A DNA stretch of 64,000 nucleotides from Acanthornis magna (Eukaryota; Chordata; Aves; Passeriformes; Acanthizidae): NCBI GenBank assembly GCA_036785705.1, contig JAWUZG010000084.1:12723501-12787500 (forward strand), written 5' to 3'. Positions 1-12,100 of this stretch are shown here, in pieces; position 1 is the first letter of the stretch, and each line of letters starts with the position of its first letter. Below the pieces are notes generated by a model. It saw nothing but the letters and a program-made list of their open reading frames with translations. It ran no database searches and had not been told where the DNA came from. A program made the translations under genes and the position numbers.

Positions 1-106
1 GTGGTGGTGGGGGTGGTGGTGGGGGTGGTGGAAGTCTCAGGTGTTGAGGGAGTGGTTGGCGATTCTGGTGTAGAGGATGCTGTGCTTGGTTTGCTTGTAG
101 TTGTGC
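1..106 (-). CDS. MUC2: MUC2 exon 39: PTS exon, cut by the window edge
   Basis: This exon begins at 106 after a TAACAG acceptor and reads [17 protein letters not shown] PTS codons to the window edge without a stop. It follows exon 38 directly with no CysD between, so the local period is about 1.2 kb. Its true end and all later exons are outside the window. Confidence 0.8.
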
Positions 107-3100
107 CTGTTAGAAACAGCAGGGACAGAGGAAACAGACAAAGGCACAAAGACATGAGTGGGACTCAACAGCAACTGAACAGAGGCTGCACATGAGGCAG
201 CTGCCACACACCTACACAGGTCAGCCCATCCTGAGCACAGCAAAGCTCCCTAGCACCAGCCCTTCCTTTCTGGCCCCAGAAAGAAGACTCCTTGAAATCC
301 ATGCACACACACACACAGGGTCACGGCCCTCCCTTACTAGAGAAGAGACTGGGGATGGTGCTGGAAGGTGCTTCTCACAAAATCAGGAAGACCTACCAAT
401 AGGGAAGAGATGAGAAAGAGCAATCCTTTCGATCTGGCTGGGGCTTTCTGTCTCTTTGTCATTATCTAGAACACCTCACTATATTGTGGGGCAAGAGCTG
501 AGAGGGGAAGCTATGATCAGGGAAGGAAGCATGCACAGGAATATGCTCCTTCCTGATTGGCACGTGGCTTCCCGATGTCAGGAGTTCCTAGAGTGGTTGT
601 GAATCTCCTCAGCCAAAGAACACACTTCACAGAAAGTCTCTGTCTGCAGAATGAAACTGGTTCCAAAAGCATGGCAGAGGAATATTTCCTTCCTACATCT
701 AAAACAGCTGACAAGCATTAGCACTGATAGAGCAAAGGATCAGGAGAAAGAGAAAAAAGTCTATGCATCTGTGCCTAAAGAGCACTTGAAATGAAAGTGT
801 CACAAAATCAAGCCCCACAACAATACACTCCATATGTCCAGTGACTCCATTCTGGCCAACTGAAGGACAAGGTCCAACAGTAGCAAAATCAACTAAATCT
901 TGTTCCTTCTGAAAGAGAGCTGAAGGGACAGCAATGGGCAAAGACTGTTTCAGGGGGATGTCCAGAAGTTAAACCCATTTTCAATCCCATACAGAGGCAA
1001 AAAAGGATGTGTTCACAGACTCTCACTACTCCCAAAGGCAAAGAACATACACCAGTACAAAACATAGAAGTACCTGGAGTTGGTACGGTGGTGGTGTATG
1101 TTGGTGTGGGCGAGGATGTGCTTGAAGTACTTGAGGTGGGTGTTGGTGATCCAGTAACAGTTGTGGTTGTGGTCGGAGGGCTGGTGGTGGTGGTGGTGGT
1201 GGTGGGGGTGGTGGTGGTCCTGGTGGTGGTGCTGGTGGGAGTCTCGGGTGGTGAGGGAGTGGTTGGCGATTCTGGTGTAGGGGATGCTGTGCTTGGTGTG
1301 CTCGTAGTTGTGCCTGTTAGAAACAGCAGGGACAGAGAAAACAGACAAAGGCACAAAGACATGAGTGGGACTCAACAGCAACTGAACAGAGGCTGCACAT
1401 GAGGCAGCTGCCACACACCTACACAGGTCAGCCCATCCTGAGCACAGCAAAGCTCCCTAGCGCCCGCCCTTCCTTCCCTTCTGGCCCCAGAAAGCACAAT
1501 CCTTGCAATCCATTCACAGAGATGGTCATGGCCCTCCCTTCCTAGCAAAGAGACTGGGGATGGTGCTGGAAGATGCTTCTCACAAAATCAGAATGATCTA
1601 CCAATAGGGAAGAAATGTGGCGGAGTAATGCTTTCAACCTGGCTGGGGCTTTCTATCTCTGCCTCATTACCTGAACACCTCACTAACTCATGGAGCAAGA
1701 GCTGAGATGGGAATCTGTGGTCAGGGAAGGATGTATGCACAGTACCAAGAGGATCAATATCTCAACAGGAGAGGGGGACATAGACCACTGTATCCTTGGT
1801 GCTTCTGAAACAACCAGACGAAGGGAGAGCTTTGGGCAAAGGCCATCACAGGGGACACATGGCAATTAATCCAATCTCAGACGCCATACAGAGGCACAAA
1901 TGGAGGTGTTCACAGACCTTCAATTCCCCACAGCAAGGAAACACATGAGAGCACAGATCAGAGAAGTACCTGGAGTTGATACGGTAGTGGTGTATGTTGG
2001 TGTGGGCTTGGATGTGCTTGAAGTAGTTGAAATGGGTGTTGTTGAGACAGGAACAGTCGTTGTTGTCTTTGGCGTGCTGCTGCTGGTGGTGCTGCTGGGG
2101 GGCATCGTGGTGGTGGTGGTGGTGGTGGTAGTAGGGGAGGCAGTGCTGGGAGTCTCCTCTGGCCGTGTTGGAGTGGTTGTTGATGGTGTTGTAGGGGACA
2201 CACTGGTCGTTGTGGAAAAAGGTGTGGAAGTTGTGGTGCTCGTGGTGCTTGGAGGTGAAAGACACTCTGGACGGTTGGGGGTGCAGCAGACACTGATCTC
2301 GTAGTTGAGGCAGACTGGCATTGGTATTATACCTCCTATCTGCTGATCTTTATTGTTACAGATGAGCCCTACGTCCACATCACATTCCACTTTCTGCCCT
2401 AAATCTGCAATGGGAGTGGTAGGGAATTTCTCTGCTCGGCATGAAATATTCTCAACTTTCGCACAGACCCAGGAGGAGTCGCTCTTCACAATGTTGTCAA
2501 AGGTTTCGTAGTCACCACTGTTTCTGTCAGAAGCATTTGGGTAACTCACATCAATCCAGTCCGTCCAGATGCAGTCACAGTCTGGGAGGTGACAAGAAGT
2601 CAGAAAATTAGAAACAGGTAGGACACAGACAACAATTCAGGGCACCAGCTCACACAGGTGGTGCTCTGGGCAGCCCCCGCATTCAACAGTGCCCCTCAGG
2701 CATTGCTACTGCACTCAGACAACAATGGCCACAACAAAGCTCAGTGCGGTGGCCAGGCCTCCCCTTCTTGGCCCAACAAACCACTCCTGGCCCAAATCAG
2801 GACACTGGGGGGCACACACATGAGTTATGTGTGTGCCCCCCACAGCCAGGTCACGTTGCTTTGTATGGAAACTCACGTGCAAAAAAACATGCACATAAGA
2901 CCCCACAGGAGGCAGAGCAGGACTAAGCAGAGCCCTGCCACTCGCTCAGCTTCTTGGGCCATGCACAACACCTCACTATCTCAGGCAGAAACCAACCACT
3001 GGGAAGGTGCCCAACCATGGGGAAAGCAGGCACAGGACACACACTGCTGACAAACCCACAGTGCTTCCCCAAAGCACAGATAGCTGGAGATAAGCAACAA

Positions 3101-6100
3101 CGGGAATGCAAGTAGAATCCAGCTGCCCACAGCTTGTGTCTGTGGAAAGGGGCAATCTGTGTTCTGAAATCTTTCCAGAAACTCTGCCAGGGAAAGCCTT
3201 GGAAGCTTCCTGCAGCACAAACAGCTGGTAAGTAGCAGCAACGGCCACAGAGACAATGCAGGAGAGAAATGGAAGAACATCTGCACAGCTGAGCCCAAAC
3301 AGAGCTTCAAATGCCACTGCCACAAACTTTAGCCCCACAACAATTGCACACCATGGGTCCAGTGACTGCATGCTGGCCAGCTGAAGGACACGGTCCAACA
3401 GCAGCAAAAGCAATGTTTCCTATCACTTAAGCATCTGTCTAAGCTGGGCACAAGCATGAAACACCTCCTTGGAGACCTGCGGAGTCAGGGAAGACAAGAC
3501 CTTCTCCTCAGGACCCCTTAATCCTTGTTCCTTTTAAACAGCCACCCCAAAGACCACTTTGGGCACAGTAATTTCCTGTGTGCCCAGAAGTTATACCCAT
3601 CGCTGACACCATCCAGAGCCACATGTGGAGGTGCTCATGGACTTTCACTACTCCCACAGCAAGGCCAGCAATGTCAACAGAACCAGAGAATTATTGGTTG
3701 GTACTGTGGTCAGAGGCACAGGGGTTTTGGAGGGAATTATTTGGTTTTGGAACATACTTGGTGGTCCACCTGTGGTTGTTGTTGGTCTGGAGGTGGTGGG
3801 GGTGGTGGTGGTGGTAGTGGTGGTGGGGGTGGTGGTGGTGCTGGTGGTGGTGCTGGTGGGAGTCTCGGGTGGTGAGGGAGTGGTTGGCGATTCTGGTGTA
3901 GGGGATGCTGTGCTTGGTGTGCTCGTAGTTGTGCCTGTTAGAAACAGCAGGGACAGAGAAAACAGACAAAGGCACAAAGACATGAGTGGGACTCAACAGC
4001 AACTGAACAGAGGCTGCACATGAGGCAGCTGCCACACACCTACACAGGTCAGCCCATCCTGAGCACAGCAAAGCTCCCTAGCGCCCGCCCTTCCTTCCCT
4101 TCTGGCCCCAGAAAGCACAATCCTTGCAATCCATTCACAGAGATGGTCATGGCCCTCCCTTCCTAGCAAAGAGACTGGGGATGGTGCTGGAAGATGCTTC
4201 TCACAAAATCAGAATGATCTACCAATAGGGAAGAAATGTGGCGGAGTAATGCTTTCAACCTGGCTGGGGCTTTCTATCTCTGCCTCATTACCTGAACACC
4301 TCACTAACTCATGGAGCAAGAGCTGAGATGGGAATCTGTGGTCAGGGAAGGATGTATGCACAGTACCAAGAGGATCAATATCTCAACAGGAGAGGGGGAC
4401 ATAGACCACTGTATCCTTGGTGCTTCTGAAACAACCAGACCAAGGGAGAGCTTTGGGCAAAGGCCATCACAGGCGACACATGGCAATTAATCCAATCTCA
4501 GATGCCATACAGAGGCACAAATGGAGGTGTTCACAGACCTTCAATTCCCCACAGCAAGGAAACACATGAGAGCACAGATCAGAGAAGTACCTGGAGTTGA
4601 TACAGTAGTGGTGTATGTTGGTGTGGGCTTGGATGTGCTTGAAGTAGTTGAAATGGGTGTTGTTGAGACAGGAACAGTCGTTGTTGTCTTTGGCGTGCTG
4701 CTGCTGGTGGTGCTGCTGGGGGGCATCGTGGTGGTGGTGGTGGTGGTGGTAGTAGGGGAGGCAGTGCTGGGAGTCTCCTCTGGCCGTGTTGGAGTGGTTG
4801 TTGATGGTGTTGTAGGGGACACACTGGTCGTTGTGGAAAAAGGTGTGGAAGTTGTGGTGCTCGTGGTGCTTGGAGGTGAAAGACACTCTGGACGGTTGGG
4901 GGTGCAGCAGACACTGATCTCGTAGTTGAGGCAGACTGGCATTGGTATTATACCTCCTATCTGCTGATCTTTATTGTTACAGATGAGCCCTACGTCCACA
5001 TCACATTCCACTTTCTGCCCTAAATCTGCAATGGGAGTGGTAGGGAATTTCTCTGCTCGGCATGAAATATTCTCAACTTTCGCACAGACCCAGGAGGAGT
5101 CGCTCTTCACAATGTTGTCAAAGGTTTCGTAGTCACCACTGTTTCTGTCAGAAGCATTTGGGTAACTCACATCAATCCAGTCCGTCCAGATGCAGTCACA
5201 GTCTGGGAGGTGACAAGAAGTCAGAAAATTAGAAACAGGTAGGACACAGACAACAATTCAGGGCACCAGCTCACACAGGTGGTGCTCTGGGCAGCCCCCG
5301 CATTCAACAGTGCCCCTCAGGCATTGCTACTGCACTCAGACAACAATGGCCACAACAAAGCTCAGTGCGGTGGCCAGGCCTCCCCTTCTTGGCCCTACAA
5401 ACCACTCCTGGCCCAAATCAGGACACTGGGGGGCACACACATGAGTTATGTGTGTGCCCCCCACAGCCAGGTCACGTTGCTTTGTATGGAAACTCACGTG
5501 CAAAAAAACATGCACATAAGACCCCACAGGAGGCAGAGCAGGACTAAGCAGAGCCCTGCCACTCGCTCAGCTTCTTGGGCCATGCACAACACCTCACTAT
5601 CTCAGGCAGAAACCAACCACTGGGAAGGTGCCCAACCATGGGGAAAGCAGGCACAGGACACACACTGCTGACAAACCCACAGTGCTTCCCCAAAGCACAG
5701 ATAGCTGGAGATAAGCAACAACGGGAATGCAAGTAGAATCCAGCTGCCCACAGCTTGTGTCTGTGGAAAGGGGCAATCTGTGTTCTGAAAGCTTTCCAAA
5801 AATTCTGCCAGGGAAAGCCTTGGAAGCTTCCTGCAGCACAAACATCTGGTAAGTAGCAGCAATGGCCACAGAGACAATGCAGGAGAGAAATGGAAGAACA
5901 TCTGCACAGCTGAGCCCAAACAGAGCTTCAAATGCCACTGCCACAAACTTTAGCCCCACAACAATTGCACACCATGGGTCCAGTGACTGCATGCTGGCCA
6001 GCTGAAGGACACGGTCCAACAGCAGCAAAAGCAATGTTTCCTATCACTTAAGCATCTGTCTAAGCTGGGCACAAGCATGAAACACCTCCTTGGAGACCTG

Positions 6101-9100
6101 CGGAGTCAGGGAAGACAAGACCTTCTCCTCAGGACCCCTTAATCCTTGTTCCTTTTAAACAGCCACCCCAAAGACCACTTTGGGCACAGTAATTTCCTGT
6201 GTGCCCAGAAGTTATACCCATCGCTGACACCATCCAGAGCCACATGTGGAGGTGCTCATGGACTTTCACTACTCCCACAGCAAGGCCAGCAATGTCAACA
6301 GAACCAGAGAATTATTGGTTGGTACTGTGGTCAGAGGCACAGGGGTTTTGGAGGGAATTATTTGGTTTTGGAACATACTTGGTGGTCCACCTGTGGTTGT
6401 TGTTGGTCTGGAGGTGGTGGTGGTGGTGGGGGTGGTGGTGGTGGTAGTGGTGGTGGGGGTGGTGGTGGTGCTGGTGGTGGTGCTGGTGGGAGTCTCAGGT
6501 GGTGAGGGAGTGGTTGGCGATTCTGGTGTAGGGGATGCTGTGCTTGGTGTGCTCGTAGTTGTGCCTGTTAGAAACAGCAGGGACAGAGAAAACAGACAAA
6601 GGCACAAAGACATGAGTGGGACTCAACAGCAACTGAACAGAGGCTGCACATGAGGCAGCTGCCACACACCTACACAGGTCAGCCCATCCTGAGCACAGCA
6701 AAGCTCCCTAGCGCCCGCCCTTCCTTCCCTTCTGGCCCCAGAAAGCACAATCCTTGCAATCCATTCACAGAGATGGTCATGGCCCTCCCTTCCTAGCAAA
6801 GAGACTGGGGATGGTGCTGGAAGATGCTTCTCACAAAATCAGAATGATCTACCAATAGGGAAGAAATGCGGCGGAGTAATGCTTTCAACCTGGCTGGGGC
6901 TTTCTATCTCTGCCTCATTACCTGAACACCTCACTAACTCATGGAGCAAGAGCTGAGATGGGAATCTGTGGTCAGGGAAGGATGTATGCACAGTACCAAG
7001 AGGATCAATATCTCAACAGGAGAGGGGGACATAGACCACTGTATCCTTGGTGCTTCTGAAACAACCAGACGAAGGGAGAGCTTTGGGCAAAGGCCATCAC
7101 AGGGGACACATGGCAATTAATCCAATCTCAGACGCCATACAGAGGCACAAATGGAGGTGTTCACAGACCTTCAATTCCCCACAGCAAGGAAACACATGAG
7201 AGCACAGATCAGAGAAGTACCTGGAGTTGATACGGTAGTGGTGTATGTTGGTGTGGGCTTGGATGTGCTTGAAGTAGTTGAAATGGGTGTTGTTGAGACA
7301 GGAACAGTCGTTGTTGTCTTTGGCGTGCTGCTGCTGGTGGTGCTGCTGGGGGGCATCGTGGTGGTGGTGGTGGTGGTGGTAGTAGGGGAGGCAGTGCTGG
7401 GAGTCTCCTCTGGCCGTGTTGGAGTGGTTGTTGATGGTGTTGTAGGGGACACACTGGTCGTTGTGGAAAAAGGTGTGGAAGTTGTGGTGCTCGTGGTGCT
7501 TGGAGGTGAAAGACACTCTGGACGGTTGGGGGTGCAGCAGACACTGATCTCGTAGTTGAGGCAGACTGGCATTGGTATTATACCTCCTATCTGCTGATCT
7601 TTATTGTTACAGATGAGCCCTACGTCCACATCACATTCCACTTTCTGCCCTAAATCTGCAATGGGAGTGGTAGGGAATTTCTCTGCTCGGCATGAAATAT
7701 TCTCAACTTTCGCACAGACCCAGGAGGAGTCGCTCTTCACAATGTTGTCAAAGGTTTCGTAGTCACCACTGTTTCTGTCAGAAGCATTTGGGTAACTCAC
7801 ATCAATCCAGTCCGTCCAGATGCAGTCACAGTCTGGGAGGTGACAAGAAGTCAGAAAATTAGAAACAGGTAGGACACAGACAACAATTCAGGGCACCAGC
7901 TCACACAGGTGGTGCTCTGGGCAGCCCCCGCATTCAACAGTGCCCCTCAGGCATTGCTACTGCACTCAGACAACAATGGCCACAACAAAGCTCAGTGCGG
8001 TGGCCAGGCCTCCCCTTCTTGGCCCTACAAACCACTCCTGGCCCAAATCAGGACACTGGGGGGCACACACATGAGTTATGTGTGTGCCCCCCACAGCCAG
8101 GTCACGTTGCTTTGTATGGAAACTCACGTGCAAAAAAACATGCACATAAGACCCCACAGGAGGCAGAGCAGGACTAAGCAGAGCCCTGCCACTCGCTCAG
8201 CTTCTTGGGCCATGCACAACACCTCACTATCTCAGGCAGAAACCAACCACTGGGAAGGTGCCCAACCATGGGGAAAGCAGGCACAGGACACACACTGCTG
8301 ACAAACCCACAGTGCTTCCCCAAAGCACAGATAGCTGGAGATAAGCAACAACGGGAATGCAAGTAGAATCCAGCTGCCCACAGCTTGTGTCTGTGGAAAG
8401 GGGCAATCTGTGTTCTGAAAGCTTTCCAAAAATTCTGCCAGGGAAAGCCTTGGAAGCTTCCTGCAGCACAAACATCTGGTAAGTAGCAGCAATGGCCACA
8501 GAGACAATGCAGGAGAGAAATGGAAGAACATCTGCACAGCTGAGCCCAAACAGAGCTTCAAATGCCACTGCCACAAACTTTAGCCCCACAACAATTGCAC
8601 ACCATGGGTCCAGTGACCGCATGCTGGCCAGCTGAAGGACACGGTCCAACAGCAGCAAAAGCAATGTTTCCTATCACTTAAGCATCTGTCTAAGCTGGGC
8701 ACAAGCATGAAACACCTCCTTGGAGACCTGCGGAGTCAGGGAAGACAAGACCTTCTCCTCAGGACCCCTTAATCCTTGTTCCTTTTAAACAGCCACCCCA
8801 AAGACCACTTTGGGCACAGTAATTTCCTGCGTGCCCAGAAGTTATACCCATCGCTGACACCATCCAGAGCCACATGTGGAGGTGCTCATGGACTTTCACT
8901 ACTCCCACAGCAAGGCCAGCAATGTCAACAGAACCAGAGAATTATTGGTTGGTACTGTGGTCAGAGGCACAGGGGTTTTGGAGGGAATTATTTGGTTTTG
9001 GAACATACTTGGTGGTCCACCTGTGGTTGTTGTTGGTCTGGAGGTGGTGGTGGTGGTGGGGGTGGTGGTGGTGGTAGTGGTGGTGGGGGTGGTGGTGGTG

Positions 9101-12100
9101 CTGGTGGTGGTGCTGGTGGGAGTCTCGGGTGGTGAGGGAGTGGTTGGCGATTCTGGTGTAGGGGATGCTGTGCTTGGTGTGCTCGTAGTTGTGCCTGTTA
9201 GAAACAGCAGGGACAGAGAAAACAGACAAAGGCACAAAGACATGAGTGGGACTCAACAGCAACTGAACAGAGGCTGCACATGAGGCAGCTGCCACACACC
9301 TACACAGGTCAGCCCATCCTGAGCACAGCAAAGCTCCCTAGCGCCCGCCCTTCCTTCCCTTCTGGCCCCAGAAAGCACAATCCTTGCAATCCTTGCACAG
9401 AGACAGTCATGTCCCACCTTGCCTAGTGAATATACTGGGGATAGTGCTGGAATATGCCTTTCAATAAATCAGAGACCTAACAATAGGGAAGAGATGAGGA
9501 GGAGTAATGCTTTTGATTTGGCTTGAGCTTTCCATCTCTGCCTCATTTCCTTAACACCACGGAAATCCCTGGAGTATGAGTTGTGAAGCAAATCCATGAG
9601 ATGGAATTGTGAAGTTCCTGCCTGTCTGTCATGAAATTTGCCTCTGGTGGACTGTCAGTCCTCTGAAGGGCTTCCCAAAGCTCTAGTGAATGGCATCAGC
9701 AAAAGGCTACAGTTCACCGCAAGCAGCATTCTTCAGTGCAAAACTGTTTCCAAAAGTCTCCCAGGTAAAGCCTTGCTTCTAAGCTCTAGAACCACTGCCT
9801 TCCACTTGCACTGACATGCCAGAGGAGGAGGTGAAAGGGAAGAAAGTCTGCACAGGTGTGCCTGTAATGAGAGTGTCACAACTTAAAGCTCCAGTCCCAT
9901 CGGACTCCTTGCATGGGTCCAGTGACCACATTCTGGCCAGCTGAAGGATACAATCCAACAGCAGGAAAATTAAGATTTCCCGTCAGTTCACCATCTCTCT
10001 AAGCTGGGTACCAGCACGCAATTTCTCCCTGGAGCCTTGGTCAGTCAGGGGAACCAAGACCTCCATCCTAGGACCCCTAAATCCTTGTTCTTCTAAACCA
10101 GCCAGCCAAAAGGCCAGCTTTGGCCTTTTGCCTTTTTGCCTTTGAGCACAGGCCACTTCAGGGGATGCACAGTATTTACTCCAATCTGCAATCCCACACA
10201 CTACAGGAGGTGCTAAGGCACCTTCATTTCTCCCATAGCAAAGGAACACATCAGAGTACAGGACAGAGAATTACCTGGAGTTGGTAGGGTGGTGGTGTAT
10301 GTTGGTGTTGGTGAGGATGTGCTGGAAATAGTTGTGGTGGGTGTTGATGATCCAGTAACAGTCGTTGTCGGAGTGGTGGTGGTGGTGGTGGGAGTCTCTG
10401 GTGTTGAGGGAGTGGTTGTTGATTTTGGTGTGCTCGGTGTGCTCGTAGTTGTGCCTGTTAGAAACAGCAGGGACAGAGGAAACAGACAATGGCACAAAGG
10501 CATGAGTGGGACTCAACAGCAACTGAACAGAAGCTGCATATGAGGCAGCTGCCACACACCTACACAGGTCAGCCCATCCTGAGCACAGCAAAGCTCCCTA
10601 GCACCAGCCCTTCCTTTCTGGCCCCAGAAAAAAGGCTCCTTGAAATCCATGCACAGAGATGGTCATGGCCCCCCTTTCATAGTGAGGAGATTAGACATGA
10701 TGCTGGAAGGTGCTCATCACAAACCAGAAAGACCATGTCAGCCTTCTGAAGGAAGCTTGTACAGTCCCACCCAGAAAATGCCTCTAGCCACAGGAGTTTG
10801 CAGCACAGCCTACTCTCTTCTCACACAGCAGGTCTTCCTGGGAATATTGTCTCCAGTAGAAATTTAAAAATCCAAACCCTACTAAGTAAAGACTTCCTTC
10901 TAGCTCAACATTTTCTATGATTGTGACCTGCCTTTAGTAGCCAAAAGCCCTTTATTTCTCCAATGGCAAAGTAAGATCATAGAATATTTTTCTGTTAAAT
11001 ACCTGTAGATGTTGAAGTGGGGACTGATGGTGTATGCTCACTTGTAGTGGAATGGATGGATGTGGGCATGGTGGTAATTTCTGTTGAAATCCTGGTTGTA
11101 GTGCTGATGGGTATTGTTGTCTGGGTGGTGGTTGAAGCTCCACCATGTGGTGTAGTAGGTATAGTTGTAGGCCCACAAGGAATTTCTTGCCACTCACAAC
11201 AGTTTACTCTGATTTCATAATTATAGCAAAGTGGCCACATAGTTACATCTTGCTCCTCATTTTTACAGATTAGTCCATATTTAACATCACACTCTACTTT
11301 CTGACCAAGCTCTTCCAAGCTCATATCCGGTTTATCCTTAGCCCTGCATTCAATCTTTTCAGGAGCTTCACATATTTTGTTTCCATGTTCTCTTATTTCA
11401 TCGTATGTTTCATAGTCACCATCACCTTCTTCAGGTTTACTAACATCAAACCACTCAGTCCAATCACAGATTAGTCCAAAGCATGGAGCTGCAAGAAAAG
11501 ACAGAGATTTCAGAGTTTACAGAGAACATCCTGAGAAGATCAATTTTTTATCTTCTTCCACTAAGGACTAGAGGAGTGCATTGCAATTAGTCATCTTTCC
11601 AAAGAAAAGAGTTCTCAAATCGTTTCTATATTACCAGGTCTTTAAACTGGAAGTTTTGCATCAAAATAAAATCACCAAGCAGAAGCCTTTAAAGGTCCTT
11701 CTTCTCTCTATACTAATGACACTTTTGAAATTACAAAAGAATTACTAATTTTTCTTTAAAACATATTTTTCTGTAGTGATTGTCTTTAATTTTCTTTTAA
11801 ATATTCCTTTGACATTTTTAACAACTTTGTTTTGTATTCATAACTTACTTGTAGTTACTGGACGGCTTGTAGTGGTAACTGAAATAGAACAAAAAGAGAT
11901 TAGTCTATCATTTCAAAAGAAATATAACAGTATATTTTTTTTGCTGACACTTCTGAGAATATTTCTACTATCCCATTAGAATATTGAAAAGCTAACATGT
12001 TTTTTCAGAAATAGGAAGTTACCCCATACATTTATACTTAAAATTTCTTTCATAAGAAATAAATCAACTCAAAAGGTTAAAAGTCTTTCTAAGTCTGGTG

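Larger units (their letters stand above)
1180..9395 (-). repeat. Tandem array of 2.62-2.63-kb MUC2 exon-intron units (about 3.1 copies)
   Basis: Units run head to tail at about 1180-3800, 3801-6430 and 6431-9060, with a partial unit to 9395. The offset is 2621 between the first two and 2630 between the next two; the 9-base difference is in the coding GGT/ACC run. Each unit holds one 612-base CysD+PTS exon, one 177-186-base PTS exon, and both introns. Introns match as closely as exons apart from scattered single-base changes (for example near 1817/4441 and 8618), so the duplications are recent or homogenised by gene conversion. Confidence 0.93.

Noticed and set aside
1007..1402. Plus-strand Val/Gly-rich open frame (and its copies at 3625, 6246 and 8876)
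   Set aside because: It is the antisense shadow of the ACC-rich Thr codons of MUC2 PTS exons and runs on through the splice sites.
1958..2293. Minus-strand Pro/His/Gln-rich frames overlapping the CysD+PTS exons (111 and 139 codons)
   Set aside because: They are other frames of the same exon; the MUC2 frame is fixed by CysD cysteines and splice phase.
2976..3413. 145-codon minus-strand hydrophobic frame repeated in each unit (also near 5597 and 8227)
   Set aside because: It lies in the intron between the CysD and PTS exons, has no splice sites that fit, and recurs only because the whole unit is duplicated.
1180..9395. CRISPR-like or satellite array
   Set aside because: The repeats are 2.6-kb exon-intron units of a vertebrate gene, not short direct repeats with spacers or a non-coding satellite.
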